From contig NZ_BJNG01000048.1 of NCBI RefSeq assembly GCF_006539565.1, forward strand, positions 1-42,758: 42,758 bases of DNA, in the 5' to 3' direction. Below are positions 7,005 to 14,226 of the stretch, piece by piece (the first letter of the stretch is position 1; the number at the start of each line of letters is the position of its first letter). Both the position numbers and the translations under genes were made by a program. The notes beneath the pieces were generated by a model. The model was not told the DNA's origin, made no database searches, and was given only the letters and a program-made list of their open reading frames with translations. The DNA is from Pseudonocardia hydrocarbonoxydans. Its GTDB lineage: Bacteria > Actinomycetota > Actinomycetes > Mycobacteriales > Pseudonocardiaceae.

Positions 7005-7819
7005 TGGTCGTCACACTGGAGCGCGTGCCGACCGTCGCCCCCGCCGTCGCCATGCGCGGCGCGTCCGTCCGGTTCGGGGAGCGCACGCTCTGGGACGACC
7101 TCGATCTCGACGTCGCGCGCGGCGAGTTCCTGGCCGTGCTCGGCCCCAACGGCTCGGGCAAGACCACGCTGATCCGGGTGCTGCTGGGCCTGCTGCCGCT
7201 CTCCCGCGGCGAGGTGCGCATCGGCGGCGCCGCACCCCGGCGCGGCAGCCCGACCATCGGGTACGTGCCCCAGCAGAAGGCGCTCGACCCCGACCTGCCG
7301 CTGCGCGGGCGCGACCTCGTCGGCCTCGGGCTCGACGGGCACCGCCTGGGCGTCGGGCTGCGCGGGCGCCGCGAGCGGCGGGCCCGGGTCGACGCCGCGC
7401 TCGCCTCCGTCGGCGGCACGGCCTATGCCCACTCCCCGGTGGGGCGCCTGTCCGGCGGCGAGCAGCAGCGGCTGCGGGTCGCGCAGGCCCTCGTCGGCGA
7501 TCCCGACGTCCTGCTCTGCGACGAACCGCTGCTCTCCCTCGACCTCGCCCACCAGCGCACCGTCACCGACCTCATCGACGCCCGCCGCCGCGACCACGAC
7601 ACCGCGGTCCTGTTCGTCACCCACGAGATCAACCCGGTGCTGCCGCTGGTCGACCGCGTGCTCTACCTCGTCGACGGGCGGTTCCGGATCGGGCCGCCGT
7701 CGGAGGTGATGACGTCGGCGGTGCTGTCGGAGCTCTACGGCACCGAGGTCGACGTGCTGCGGGTGCGCGACCGGCTCGTCGTGGTGGGCGCCGACGGCCG
7801 CAACGGGGTGCACCACTGA
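7004..7819 (+). CDS. Metal ABC transporter ATP-binding protein
   Basis: A 271-residue ATPase subunit of the zinc/manganese ABC importer. It shows Walker A GPNGSGKTT near residue 48, a Q-loop in YVPQQKAL, the signature LSGGEQQR, Walker B VLLCDEP and the switch His in VTHEIN. It powers import through the membrane subunit encoded next. Its start overlaps the substrate-binding protein stop by one base, and its own stop overlaps the start of the permease in the same TGATG manner, so the three genes are one translationally coupled operon. Confidence 0.93.
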   Translation: MVVTLERVPTVAPAVAMRGASVRFGERTLWDDLDLDVARGEFLAVLGPNGSGKTTLIRVLLGLLPLSRGEVRIGGAAPRRGSPTIGYVPQQKALDPDLPLRGRDLVGLGLDGHRLGVGLRGRRERRARVDAALASVGGTAYAHSPVGRLSGGEQQRLRVAQALVGDPDVLLCDEPLLSLDLAHQRTVTDLIDARRRDHDTAVLFVTHEINPVLPLVDRVLYLVDGRFRIGPPSEVMTSAVLSELYGTEVDVLRVRDRLVVVGADGRNGVHH

Positions 7820-8661
7820 TGGACCGGCTCTTCGGCTTCGAGGGTCTCGGCGAGCTGCTGGCGCTGGGCTTCGTGCAGAACGCGCTGATCGCCTGCGCCG
7901 TGCTGGGCGTCGTGGCGGGCGCGCTGGCCCCGCTGATCGTGTCGCGCGGCATGGCGTTCGCCGTGCACGGCACCGCCGAGCTCGCGTTCACCGGCGGCGC
8001 CGCGGCCCTGCTGATCGGGGTCGGCGTCGGGCTCGGCGCGGTCGCCGGGGCCGTCGTCGCCGGGCTGGTGTTCGGGATCCTGGGGCTGCGGCAGCGCGAG
8101 CGCGACTCCGTCATCGGGGTGGTGCTGGCGTTCGGGCTGGGCCTCGGGGTGCTGATGCTCTCGCTCTACAGCGGGCGGGCGTCGAACAGGTTCGGGCTGC
8201 TCACCGGCTCGATCGTGTCGGTCGACTCCGCCGACCTGATCGTGCTCGCGGTCGTCGCCGTGCTCGTGATCGCCGTGCTCGCGGTGCTCTACCGGCCGCT
8301 CCTGTTCGCCAGCACCGACCCCGACGTCGCCGTGGCGCGCGGGGTGCCGGTGCGGGCGCTGTCGCTGGTGTTCGCGGTGCTGGTCGGGCTCGTCACCGCG
8401 CTCGCGGTGCCCATCGTCGGGGCGATCCTGGTGCTGTCGGTGATGATCGCGCCCGGCGCGGCGGCCGCGCGCGTCACCGCGAGCCCGCTCGTGGCCACCG
8501 TGATCGCCGTGGCGTTCGCGGAGATCGCCCTGGTGGGCGGCGCGATCCTGTCGCTGGCACCGGGCCTGCCGGTGTCGGGCTACGTGGCCGCGCTCGCGTT
8601 CCTGCTCTACGTCGGCTGCCGGGTGTTCGCCCGGCTGCGCGGCCGGGCCGCCGTCGCCTGA
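7819..8661 (+). CDS. Metal ABC transporter permease (ZnuB/TroC type)
   Basis: A 280-residue membrane protein with about eight hydrophobic segments, typical of ABC-3 family permeases that carry zinc or manganese. The conserved central pattern is seen around ALAFTGGAAALLIG and in the C-terminal half at VGAILVLSVMIAPGAAAARVTASP, the coupling region of this family. It completes the three-gene importer. The stop codon lies in the left arm of a strong inverted repeat (8660-8710) that separates the operon from the convergent rlmB. Confidence 0.93.
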   Translation: MDRLFGFEGLGELLALGFVQNALIACAVLGVVAGALAPLIVSRGMAFAVHGTAELAFTGGAAALLIGVGVGLGAVAGAVVAGLVFGILGLRQRERDSVIGVVLAFGLGLGVLMLSLYSGRASNRFGLLTGSIVSVDSADLIVLAVVAVLVIAVLAVLYRPLLFASTDPDVAVARGVPVRALSLVFAVLVGLVTALAVPIVGAILVLSVMIAPGAAAARVTASPLVATVIAVAFAEIALVGGAILSLAPGLPVSGYVAALAFLLYVGCRVFARLRGRAAVA

Positions 8662-8710
8662 GCGAACGGCACTCTCGCCCGAACTGGTCGGACGAGAGTG
8701 CCGTTCGCTC
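8660..8710. terminator. Perfect 18-bp inverted repeat between convergent znuB and rlmB
   Basis: The arms 8660-8677 (GAGCGAACGGCACTCTCG) and 8693-8710 are perfect complements around a 15-nt loop. It lies between two converging genes and overlaps the znuB stop, so it probably ends transcription from both sides. There is no T-run, as is usual for actinobacterial terminators. Confidence 0.7.
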
Positions 8711-8724
8711 GGCTGCGGAGGGGT

Positions 8725-9711
8725 TCAGGCCAGGCGGGCCCGGCGCTGCCGCGCGATCTCGGCCAGCACCACCCCGGCCGCGACCGAGGCGTTGAGGCTC
8801 TCCACCGGACCGGCCATCGGGATCGACACCGTGAGGTCGCAGGTCTCCTTGACCAGCCGGCTCAGCCCCTTGCCCTCCGAGCCGATCACGACGACGACCG
8901 GGTCGGTGGCCAGCTCGAACTCGTCGAGCGTGACGTCGCCGTCGGCCGCGAGGCCCGCGACCATCAGCCCGGCGCTCGCGTACTCCTGCAGCGTGCGGGT
9001 GAGGTTGGTGGCCCGCGCGACGGGCACGCGCGCCGCCGTGCCCGCCGACGTGCGCCAGGCCACCGCCGTCATCCCGGCCGCGCGGCGCTGCGGCACGACC
9101 ACGCCGTTGCCCCCGAATGCGCCGACCGAGCGGACGACGGCCCCGAGGTTGCGCGGGTCGGTGACGCCGTCGAGCGCGACGATCAGCCCCGGCATCCCGC
9201 TGTCGCCGGCGATCTCCAGCAGCTCGTCGGGATGGGCGTAGGCGTACGGCGGCACCTGCAGGGCGAGGCCCTGGTGCAGCGCGCCGCCCGCCATCTTGTC
9301 CATGTCGCCCTTGGCGACCTCGAGGATCGAGATGCCCATGTCGGCGGCCAGGTGCAGCGCCTCGCGGACCCGCTCGTCGGTGGTGCCGCCGATGACGACC
9401 TGCAGCGCCGTGGCCGGGACGCCCGCGCGCAGGCACTCCACGACGGGGTTGCGGCCGAGCACCGTCTCCGGCGTCTCGCCGTCGCCCGCGCGGCGGCGGT
9501 TGGCGGTGGTGCCCGAGCGACCGCGGTTGGCCGCCGAGCGCTCGGCGAGCTTGGCCCGGCGCGCCGCGGGGTGGTGGGGGCGCTCCTCCTTGGGCGGGGT
9601 CGGGCCCTTGCCCTGCAGCTGCTTGCGCCGCTGCCCGCCGGAACCGACGACCATCCCCTTCTTCGTGCCGTCCTTGCGCATCGCTCCGCGACGCTGGGAG
9701 TTGCCGGCCAT
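8725..9711 (-). CDS. rlmB: 23S rRNA 2'-O-methyltransferase, SpoU/TrmH family
   Basis: A 328-residue SPOUT methyltransferase. The first 80 or so residues are a basic, low-complexity extension (Lys/Arg/Gly-rich). Then comes the substrate-binding domain (LGRNPVVECLRAG) and the knotted catalytic domain with motif 1 LDGVTDPRNLGAVVRSV, motif 2 VVIGSEGKGLS and motif 3 IPMAGPVESLNASVA. The family uses SAM to methylate a ribose in 23S rRNA (G2251 in E. coli); target here is inferred. It follows cysS after 13 nt with GAGGAAGAG as ribosome binding site, the same pair as in mycobacteria. Confidence 0.92.
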   Translation of the reverse strand: MAGNSQRRGAMRKDGTKKGMVVGSGGQRRKQLQGKGPTPPKEERPHHPAARRAKLAERSAANRGRSGTTANRRRAGDGETPETVLGRNPVVECLRAGVPATALQVVIGGTTDERVREALHLAADMGISILEVAKGDMDKMAGGALHQGLALQVPPYAYAHPDELLEIAGDSGMPGLIVALDGVTDPRNLGAVVRSVGAFGGNGVVVPQRRAAGMTAVAWRTSAGTAARVPVARATNLTRTLQEYASAGLMVAGLAADGDVTLDEFELATDPVVVVIGSEGKGLSRLVKETCDLTVSIPMAGPVESLNASVAAGVVLAEIARQRRARLA

Positions 9712-9724
9712 CTAGTTCTCTTCC

Positions 9725-11116
9725 TCAGGCATCTTTGAGCGTCCAGGTGGGTCCGTCCGGGCCGTCCTCGACGGAGATCCCGGCAGCGGTGAGGCGGGCA
9801 CGCACCTCGTCGGCGGTGGCGAAGTCGCGCTGGGCCCGCGCGGCCGTGCGCTGCGCGAGCAGCTCCTCGACCAGCGCGGTGAGCGCGGCCGTCGCGGCGT
9901 CGTCGGCCCGGGAGCCGGCCAGCCAGCGGGGGTCGAGCGGGTCGAGGCCCAGTACGGCGGTCATCGCGCGCACCGACTCCGCGGCGGCCGTGGCGCCCGC
10001 GCGGTCGCCGGCGTCGAGGGCGGTGTTGCCCTCGCGCACGGTGTTGTGGACGGCCGCGAGCGCACCGGGCGTGCCCAGGTCGTCGTCGAGCGCGGCGGCG
10101 AACGCGGCCGACGGCGTGCCGATCCCGGGCAGGCCGGCACGCTCGCGCACCCGGTGCACGAACGACTCGATCCGCCGGTAGGCCGCCACGGCCTCCTGCA
10201 GCGCGGTGTCGGAGAACTCGATCGACGACCGGTAGTGCGGCCCGACCAGGTAGTAGCGCAGCTCGACGCCACGGGCCTTGCGCAGCAGGACGTCGACGCC
10301 GAGCGTGTTGCCCAGCGACTTCGACATCTTCTCCCCGCCCATGGTGACCCAGGCGTTGTGCAGCCAGTAGCGGGCGAACGGGTCGCCCGCGGCGTGGCTC
10401 TGGGCGAGCTCGTTCTCGTGGTGCGGGAACACCAGGTCGAGGCCGCCGCCGTGGACGTCGAACTCCGGCCCGAGGTAGGTGGTGGCCATGGCCGAGCACT
10501 CCAGGTGCCAGCCCGGCCGCCCGGCGCCCCACGGGGTGGGCCAGCTCGGCTCGCCCGGCTTCGCGCTCTTCCACAGCGCGAAGTCGACGGGGTCGCGCTT
10601 GGCCCGCGTGTCGGTCTCGCCCTGCTCGACCTCGTCGAGCTTCTGGCCCGACAGCGCGCCGTAGCCGGGCCACGAGCGGACCGCGAAGTAGACGTCGCCG
10701 TCGACGTCGTAGGCGTGGCCCTTCTCGATCAGCCGCTCCATCAGGTCGATCATCTGCGGCACGTGCCCGGTGGCCCGCGGCTCGATCGACGGCGGCAGGC
10801 AGCCGAGCGCGTCGTAGGCGGCCTGGAAGGCGCGCTCGTGCGTGGCCGCCCACTCCCACCACGGCCGTCCGTGGTCCGCGGCCTTGGCGAGGATCTTGTC
10901 GTCGATGTCGGTGACGTTGCGGACCAGCGTGACGTCGAGACCGGAGTGGGCGAGCCAGCGCCGCAGGACGTCGTAGTTCAGCCCGCTGCGGACGTGCCCG
11001 ATGTGCGGCAGGCCCTGCACGGTGGCCCCACAGACGTAGATCGACGCAGCCCCGGGACGCACGGGGACGAAGTCCCGCTGCTCTCGTGTGGCGGTGTCGA
11101 ACAGGCGCAGGGTCAC
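9725..11116 (-). CDS. cysS: Cysteinyl-tRNA synthetase
   Basis: A class I aminoacyl-tRNA synthetase of 463 residues. It charges tRNA-Cys with cysteine. The zinc-site cysteine is in YVCGATVQG, the HIGH motif is in GLPHIGHVRSG, the second zinc ligands are in WHLECSAM and FPHHENE, and the KMSKS loop is EKMSKSLGN. The C-terminal helical anticodon region is complete. The GTG start at 11116 follows a TAGTCT box by 6 nt, which suggests a leaderless transcript starting the cysS-rlmB operon. In mycobacteria ispF directly precedes cysS; here a divergent VOC gene and a hairpin lie between them. Confidence 0.96.
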   Translation of the reverse strand: MTLRLFDTATREQRDFVPVRPGAASIYVCGATVQGLPHIGHVRSGLNYDVLRRWLAHSGLDVTLVRNVTDIDDKILAKAADHGRPWWEWAATHERAFQAAYDALGCLPPSIEPRATGHVPQMIDLMERLIEKGHAYDVDGDVYFAVRSWPGYGALSGQKLDEVEQGETDTRAKRDPVDFALWKSAKPGEPSWPTPWGAGRPGWHLECSAMATTYLGPEFDVHGGGLDLVFPHHENELAQSHAAGDPFARYWLHNAWVTMGGEKMSKSLGNTLGVDVLLRKARGVELRYYLVGPHYRSSIEFSDTALQEAVAAYRRIESFVHRVRERAGLPGIGTPSAAFAAALDDDLGTPGALAAVHNTVREGNTALDAGDRAGATAAAESVRAMTAVLGLDPLDPRWLAGSRADDAATAALTALVEELLAQRTAARAQRDFATADEVRARLTAAGISVEDGPDGPTWTLKDA

Positions 11117-11122
11117 GGGTCA

Positions 11123-11128
11123 AGACTA
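11123..11128 (-). promoter_or_regulatory. Leaderless -10 box of cysS
   Basis: TAGTCT on the minus strand ends 6 nt before the GTG start at 11116. Confidence 0.5.
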
Positions 11129-11211
11129 CGGACCGCCCCACCCCGGCTCGTAGCAGGGGACATCCGCTTTGTCCACGACGGGGGCCCGCGCGGTACGTCA
11201 CGCTGGCGCCC

Positions 11212-11637
11212 ATGACCGATCTCTACCCGCGCCTCGTCGTCGAGGGCGCCGACTCCGCACTGGCCTTCTACTCCGCCGCGTTCGGAGGGGAGGTGACCGA
11301 ACGCTTCACCGGGCCCGACGGCAGGGTCGTGCACGCGATGGTGGCCGTCGACGGGGTGCGGTTCGCCGTCAAGGACGCCGACGGGTACGACCCCGCTCCG
11401 GTGTCCGGGTCCGTCCCGGTGATCCTCGCCCTCTACGTCGACGACCCGGACGCGGTGGCCGAGCGGATGGTCGCCCACGGCGCGACGGTGGTCTTCGCGG
11501 TGGCCGACCAGCCCTACGGCGAGCGCGGCGGCCGCCTCGCCGACCCGTTCGGCCACCTGTGGATGATCGCGCGCCGCACCGAGGACCTCACGCCCGAGCA
11601 GGTCCAGGCCCGCACCACCGCGATGACGTCCGGCTGA
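11212..11637 (+). CDS. VOC (glyoxalase/PhnB-like) family protein
   Basis: A 141-residue single-domain vicinal oxygen chelate protein. Features include YPRLVVEGADSALAFYSAAFGG at the N-terminus, VPVILALYVDDPDAVAERMV at the second half-module, and the closing RLADPFGHLWMIARR typical of PhnB-like members. The substrate is unknown; relatives include glyoxalases and bleomycin-resistance-like binders. It starts at an ATG with no clear ribosome binding site, is divergent from cysS and convergent with ispF, and breaks the ispF-cysS linkage found in mycobacteria, so it is probably a local insertion. Confidence 0.82.
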   Translation: MTDLYPRLVVEGADSALAFYSAAFGGEVTERFTGPDGRVVHAMVAVDGVRFAVKDADGYDPAPVSGSVPVILALYVDDPDAVAERMVAHGATVVFAVADQPYGERGGRLADPFGHLWMIARRTEDLTPEQVQARTTAMTSG

Positions 11638-11656
11638 CGGTCGCACCCCCCGCACG

Positions 11657-11724
11657 ACTCGGTCTCACGAAAGTCCCGACTCGCGGGGAGGTCCCCGCGA
11701 GTCGGGAGATCCGTGCGACCGAGT
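11657..11724. terminator. Two-tier inverted repeat between convergent VOC gene and ispF
   Basis: The inner arms 11675-11689 and 11692-11706 are perfect 15-bp complements. The outer arms 11657-11669 and 11712-11724 pair over 13 bp with one mismatch. Together they form a long hairpin with a small internal loop between two converging genes, likely a bidirectional terminator. The inner arm contains CCGCGAGTC, the core of the repeat arrays at 27658 and 41463. Confidence 0.65.
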
Positions 11725-11737
11725 TGGCGCCCGGGCG

Positions 11738-12202
11738 TCAGCGGGGAAGGAGCAGGGCCGTGGCGACGGCGGCGATGCCCTCGCCGCGGCCGGTGAGGCC
11801 CAGGCCGTCGGTGGTGGTGCCGGAGACCGCGACGGGGCCGCCGAGGGCGTCGGAGAGCACCTGCTGCGCCTCGGCGCGGCGGGTGCCGATCTTGGGGGCG
11901 TTGCCGATCACCTGCACCGCCGCGTTGCCCAGGGCCCACCCCTCGGCCTCGACGAGCCGGCGCACCTCGGCCAGCAGGGTCACCCCGCTCGCCCCGGACC
12001 ACTCCGGCCGCCCGGTGCCGAACACCGCGCCGAGGTCACCGAGTCCGGCGGCGGAGAGCAGGGCGTCGCACAGGGCGTGGGCGGCGACGTCACCGTCGGA
12101 GTGGCCCGCGCAGCCGTCGTCGCCGGGCCACAGCAGCCCGGCCACCCAGCACGGGCGACCCGCCTCGACCGGGTGGACGTCGGTGCCGATGCCGACCCTC
12201 AT
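11738..12202 (-). CDS. ispF: 2-C-methyl-D-erythritol 2,4-cyclodiphosphate synthase
   Basis: A 154-residue enzyme of the non-mevalonate (MEP) isoprenoid pathway that cyclises CDP-methylerythritol phosphate with release of CMP. Metal ligands are visible in GIGTDVHPV and GHSDGDVAAHAL, and the C-terminal signature TTTDGLGLTGRGEGIAA is complete. Family members form trimers in the cytoplasm. Its ATG overlaps the ispD stop in an ATGA arrangement, so the two MEP genes are coupled. Length and motifs are normal, unlike its partner ispD. Confidence 0.95.
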   Translation of the reverse strand: MRVGIGTDVHPVEAGRPCWVAGLLWPGDDGCAGHSDGDVAAHALCDALLSAAGLGDLGAVFGTGRPEWSGASGVTLLAEVRRLVEAEGWALGNAAVQVIGNAPKIGTRRAEAQQVLSDALGGPVAVSGTTTDGLGLTGRGEGIAAVATALLLPR

Positions 12203-12870
12203 CCGCGCACCGCCCGCTCGGCGAGCGCACGGTCCCAGTCGTCGGCCACGGCGAAGGCGAGCGGATGTCCGGGCACGGTGTGTACCTTCTCACCCGCACC
12301 GGTCCAGGCCCGTACCGGATCGGGCCGGGCGGCGTCGAGGACGGCGGCGAGCAGCGACCCGTCGAAGCCCTGCGGCGCCTGCACGACGCGTAGGCCGGAA
12401 CGATCCGGGGTGGCGCGCAGCAGGCCGTCGGGACCGACCTCCTTGACGGTGTCGGCCAGCGGCAGGACGGGCACCACGGCCCGGTACCCCGCGCACACGG
12501 CGTCCACGACGGACTGCACCGTGGCCACCGGAACGAGGGGCCGCGCGGCGTCGTGGACGAGCACGCAGGAACCCAGCGTGGTCGACCCGTCACCTTCGGA
12601 GCCGTCCGGTCGTTGACCGGCGTGTGCCCGCGACGCAGTGATCCCCGGCACGGCCGACAGGGCCGTGACGGAGTGGTGCACGGCCACCGGCAGGCCGGAG
12701 CAGAGCGCGTCCACCTCGGACACGAGCGAGCGCGGCGCCAGTACCTCGACACGCCGGATCCCCGGAACGGCCAGCATCGCCTGCACGGAGCGCACCACGA
12801 CGGGTACGCCCGCGAGCGGCGTGCCGACGTCCGGGGACGGCGGGACGACCACGACCGCGTGAACGAGCAC
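12199..12870 (-). CDS. ispD: 2-C-methyl-D-erythritol 4-phosphate cytidylyltransferase, atypical N-terminus
   Basis: A 223-residue IspD homologue by position (carD-ispD-ispF) and by motifs: VLVHDAARPLVP with the metal-binding Asp, VLPLADTVKEV, and GLRVVQAPQGF. The N-terminal nucleotide loop is unusual. Family members carry a Gly-rich AAG-G-G-R-G segment followed by PKAL, with Arg and Lys needed for catalysis in E. coli; here the region reads VVVVPPSPDVGTPLAGVP and has neither residue. The C-terminal substrate region is also altered (PGHPLAFAVADDWDRA). A GTG at 12870 is chosen as start because it lies 11 nt after the carD stop and opens the first beta strand; the ribosome binding site is weak. 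Activity is doubtful or mechanistically different. Confidence 0.8.
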   Translation of the reverse strand: MLVHAVVVVPPSPDVGTPLAGVPVVVRSVQAMLAVPGIRRVEVLAPRSLVSEVDALCSGLPVAVHHSVTALSAVPGITASRAHAGQRPDGSEGDGSTTLGSCVLVHDAARPLVPVATVQSVVDAVCAGYRAVVPVLPLADTVKEVGPDGLLRATPDRSGLRVVQAPQGFDGSLLAAVLDAARPDPVRAWTGAGEKVHTVPGHPLAFAVADDWDRALAERAVRG

Positions 12871-12881
12871 GCGGTGCGGGA

Positions 12882-13373
12882 TCAGGCGTTGGCGGTGGCG
12901 AGGACCTCGTCGAGGAGAACCTCGGCGCGCTCCTCGTCGGTGCCCTCGGCCAGGGCCAGCTCGCTGACGAGGATCTGCCGGGCCTTGGCCAGCATGCGCT
13001 TCTCGCCCGCGGACAGCCCACGGTCCTTCTCGCGGCGCCACAGGTCGCGGACGACCTCGGCCACCTTGTTCACGTCACCGGAAGCCAGCTTCTCGAGGTT
13101 GGCCTTGTACCGGCGCGACCAGTTCGTGGGCTCTTCGGTGTGCGGTGCGCGAAGCACCTCGAACACCTTGTCGAGACCCTCTTGGCCCACCACGTCACGA
13201 ACGCCGACGACCTCGGCGTTCTCGGCGGGTACACGCACCGTGAGATCCCCCTGTGCGACCTTCAGGACGAGGTACTTGCGCTCCTCGCCCTTGATCGTGC
13301 GGGTTTCGATGGCCTCGATGAGAGCGGCACCGTGGTGCGGGTAGACAACGGTCTCTCCGACCTTGAAAACCAT
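12882..13373 (-). CDS. carD: CarD-family RNA polymerase-binding transcription factor
   Basis: A 163-residue protein matching mycobacterial CarD (162 residues) almost end to end. The N-terminal RNA polymerase-interaction domain reads MVFKVGETVVYPHHGAALIE, and the C-terminal helical DNA-binding part includes NWSRRYKANLEKLASGD and the conserved Trp in VVRDLWRREKDRGLS. CarD stabilises open promoter complexes, especially at rRNA promoters. The upstream region has AAAGGGG as ribosome binding site and a TAACCT -10 box 27 nt before the ATG. It heads the carD-ispD-ispF operon and is divergent from the lpqE-radA pair. Confidence 0.97.
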   Translation of the reverse strand: MVFKVGETVVYPHHGAALIEAIETRTIKGEERKYLVLKVAQGDLTVRVPAENAEVVGVRDVVGQEGLDKVFEVLRAPHTEEPTNWSRRYKANLEKLASGDVNKVAEVVRDLWRREKDRGLSAGEKRMLAKARQILVSELALAEGTDEERAEVLLDEVLATANA

Positions 13374-13400
13374 GTGTCCATAGCCCCTTTCGCTGTACCC

Positions 13401-13406
13401 AGGTTA
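13401..13406 (-). promoter_or_regulatory. Candidate -10 box of the carD operon
   Basis: TAACCT on the minus strand lies 27 nt before the carD ATG, leaving a leader of about 20 nt that contains the AAAGGGG ribosome binding site (13384-13390). Confidence 0.45.
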
Positions 13407-13523
13407 ACACGGGCGACCAGCACCCCGCCGTGCGACCCGGACCGTCGTTGCAGGTCAGGGGATTGACAAGCAGGGCCAAACGTGGTGGGAGCAGCCGCGT
13501 CCGCCCCGTCGTGATCGCTTGAC

Positions 13524-13529
13524 TAGGCT
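13524..13529 (+). promoter_or_regulatory. Candidate -10 box of the lpqE-radA operon
   Basis: TAGGCT fits TANNNT and lies about 70 nt before the GTG start of the lipoprotein gene. A TTGACA at 13464-13469 is too far upstream to pair with it. Confidence 0.3.
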
Positions 13530-13599
13530 GGAAGCCCTGGTCGCCGGTGCGCCCCTGGCGCGACGAATCCCCCGCCGGCGCGGAGAGGACGAAGCAACC

Positions 13600-14226
13600 G
13601 TGAGCCGCACCGTGCGCACGCCCCGGACGTACACCGCTCTGTTCGCCGGCGCCCTGGTCGGAGCGCTCGCGCTGACCGGCTGCGGTGCCGGCCAGATCGC
13701 CGGCACCGCCGAGCAGGTCGCCGCCGTGAGCGGCGCCAACACCTCCGTCGGCCCGATCGCCGTGCGCGACGCCGTCATCGCCTTCGGCGACCAGGCCCAG
13801 GGCGGCGCGGTGTACCCCCGCGGCGCCTCCGCGCCGATGAGCATGACGATCGTCAACGAGGGCACCGAGGCCGACCGCCTGGTCTCCGCCAGCAGCCCGT
13901 GGGCGAGCTCGGTGACCATCAGCGGCGTCACCGAGATCCCCGCCGGGCGCTCGATCGTCGTGCAGGGCGAGGCCCCGGAGGCCCCCGAGGCACCCGAGGG
14001 CGAGGACGCGTCGGCCACGCCGTCCGCCACGCCCACCGCGGAGGCCGCCCCCGTGCAGGCCGCTCCCGCGGAGGGCACCCAGATCGTCCTCACCGGCCTG
14101 CTCGACGACATCCGCGCCGGCGTCTCCTACGACGTCGTGCTGGTCTTCGAGCGGGCGGGCGAGGTCCGCGTGCAGGCCCCCGTCGGCGGCACCGAGGAGC
14201 CGCGCGAGGACGAGCCCGCCGAGTGA
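13600..14226 (+). CDS. lpqE: LpqE-like lipoprotein (copper-chaperone PCuAC-type fold)
   Basis: A 208-residue secreted lipoprotein. The signal ends in lipobox LTGC, with cysteine about residue 28 from the GTG start. The body reads like the LpqE/PCu(A)C family (ASAPMSMTIVNEGTEADRLV, ITEIPAGRSIVV-like and TGLLDDIRAGVSYDVVL). An acidic, Pro/Ala/Thr-rich insert (PEAPEAPEG...) interrupts the second half, and the C-terminus is acidic. I do not see the Met/His copper ligands of true PCuAC proteins, so copper binding is doubtful. The GTG at 13600 follows GGAGAGGA. It sits where Mtb has lpqE, overlapping radA by four bases. Confidence 0.78.
   Translation: MSRTVRTPRTYTALFAGALVGALALTGCGAGQIAGTAEQVAAVSGANTSVGPIAVRDAVIAFGDQAQGGAVYPRGASAPMSMTIVNEGTEADRLVSASSPWASSVTISGVTEIPAGRSIVVQGEAPEAPEAPEGEDASATPSATPTAEAAPVQAAPAEGTQIVLTGLLDDIRAGVSYDVVLVFERAGEVRVQAPVGGTEEPREDEPAE

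Noticed and set aside
9183..11213. A 676-residue minus-strand frame covering cysS and rlmB
   Set aside because: It is an off-frame reading of two well-conserved genes and has no family signature of its own.
13464..13469. TTGACA as -35 box of the lpqE-radA operon
   Set aside because: No TANNNT box lies 16-19 bp downstream; the nearest candidate -10 is about 55 bp away.
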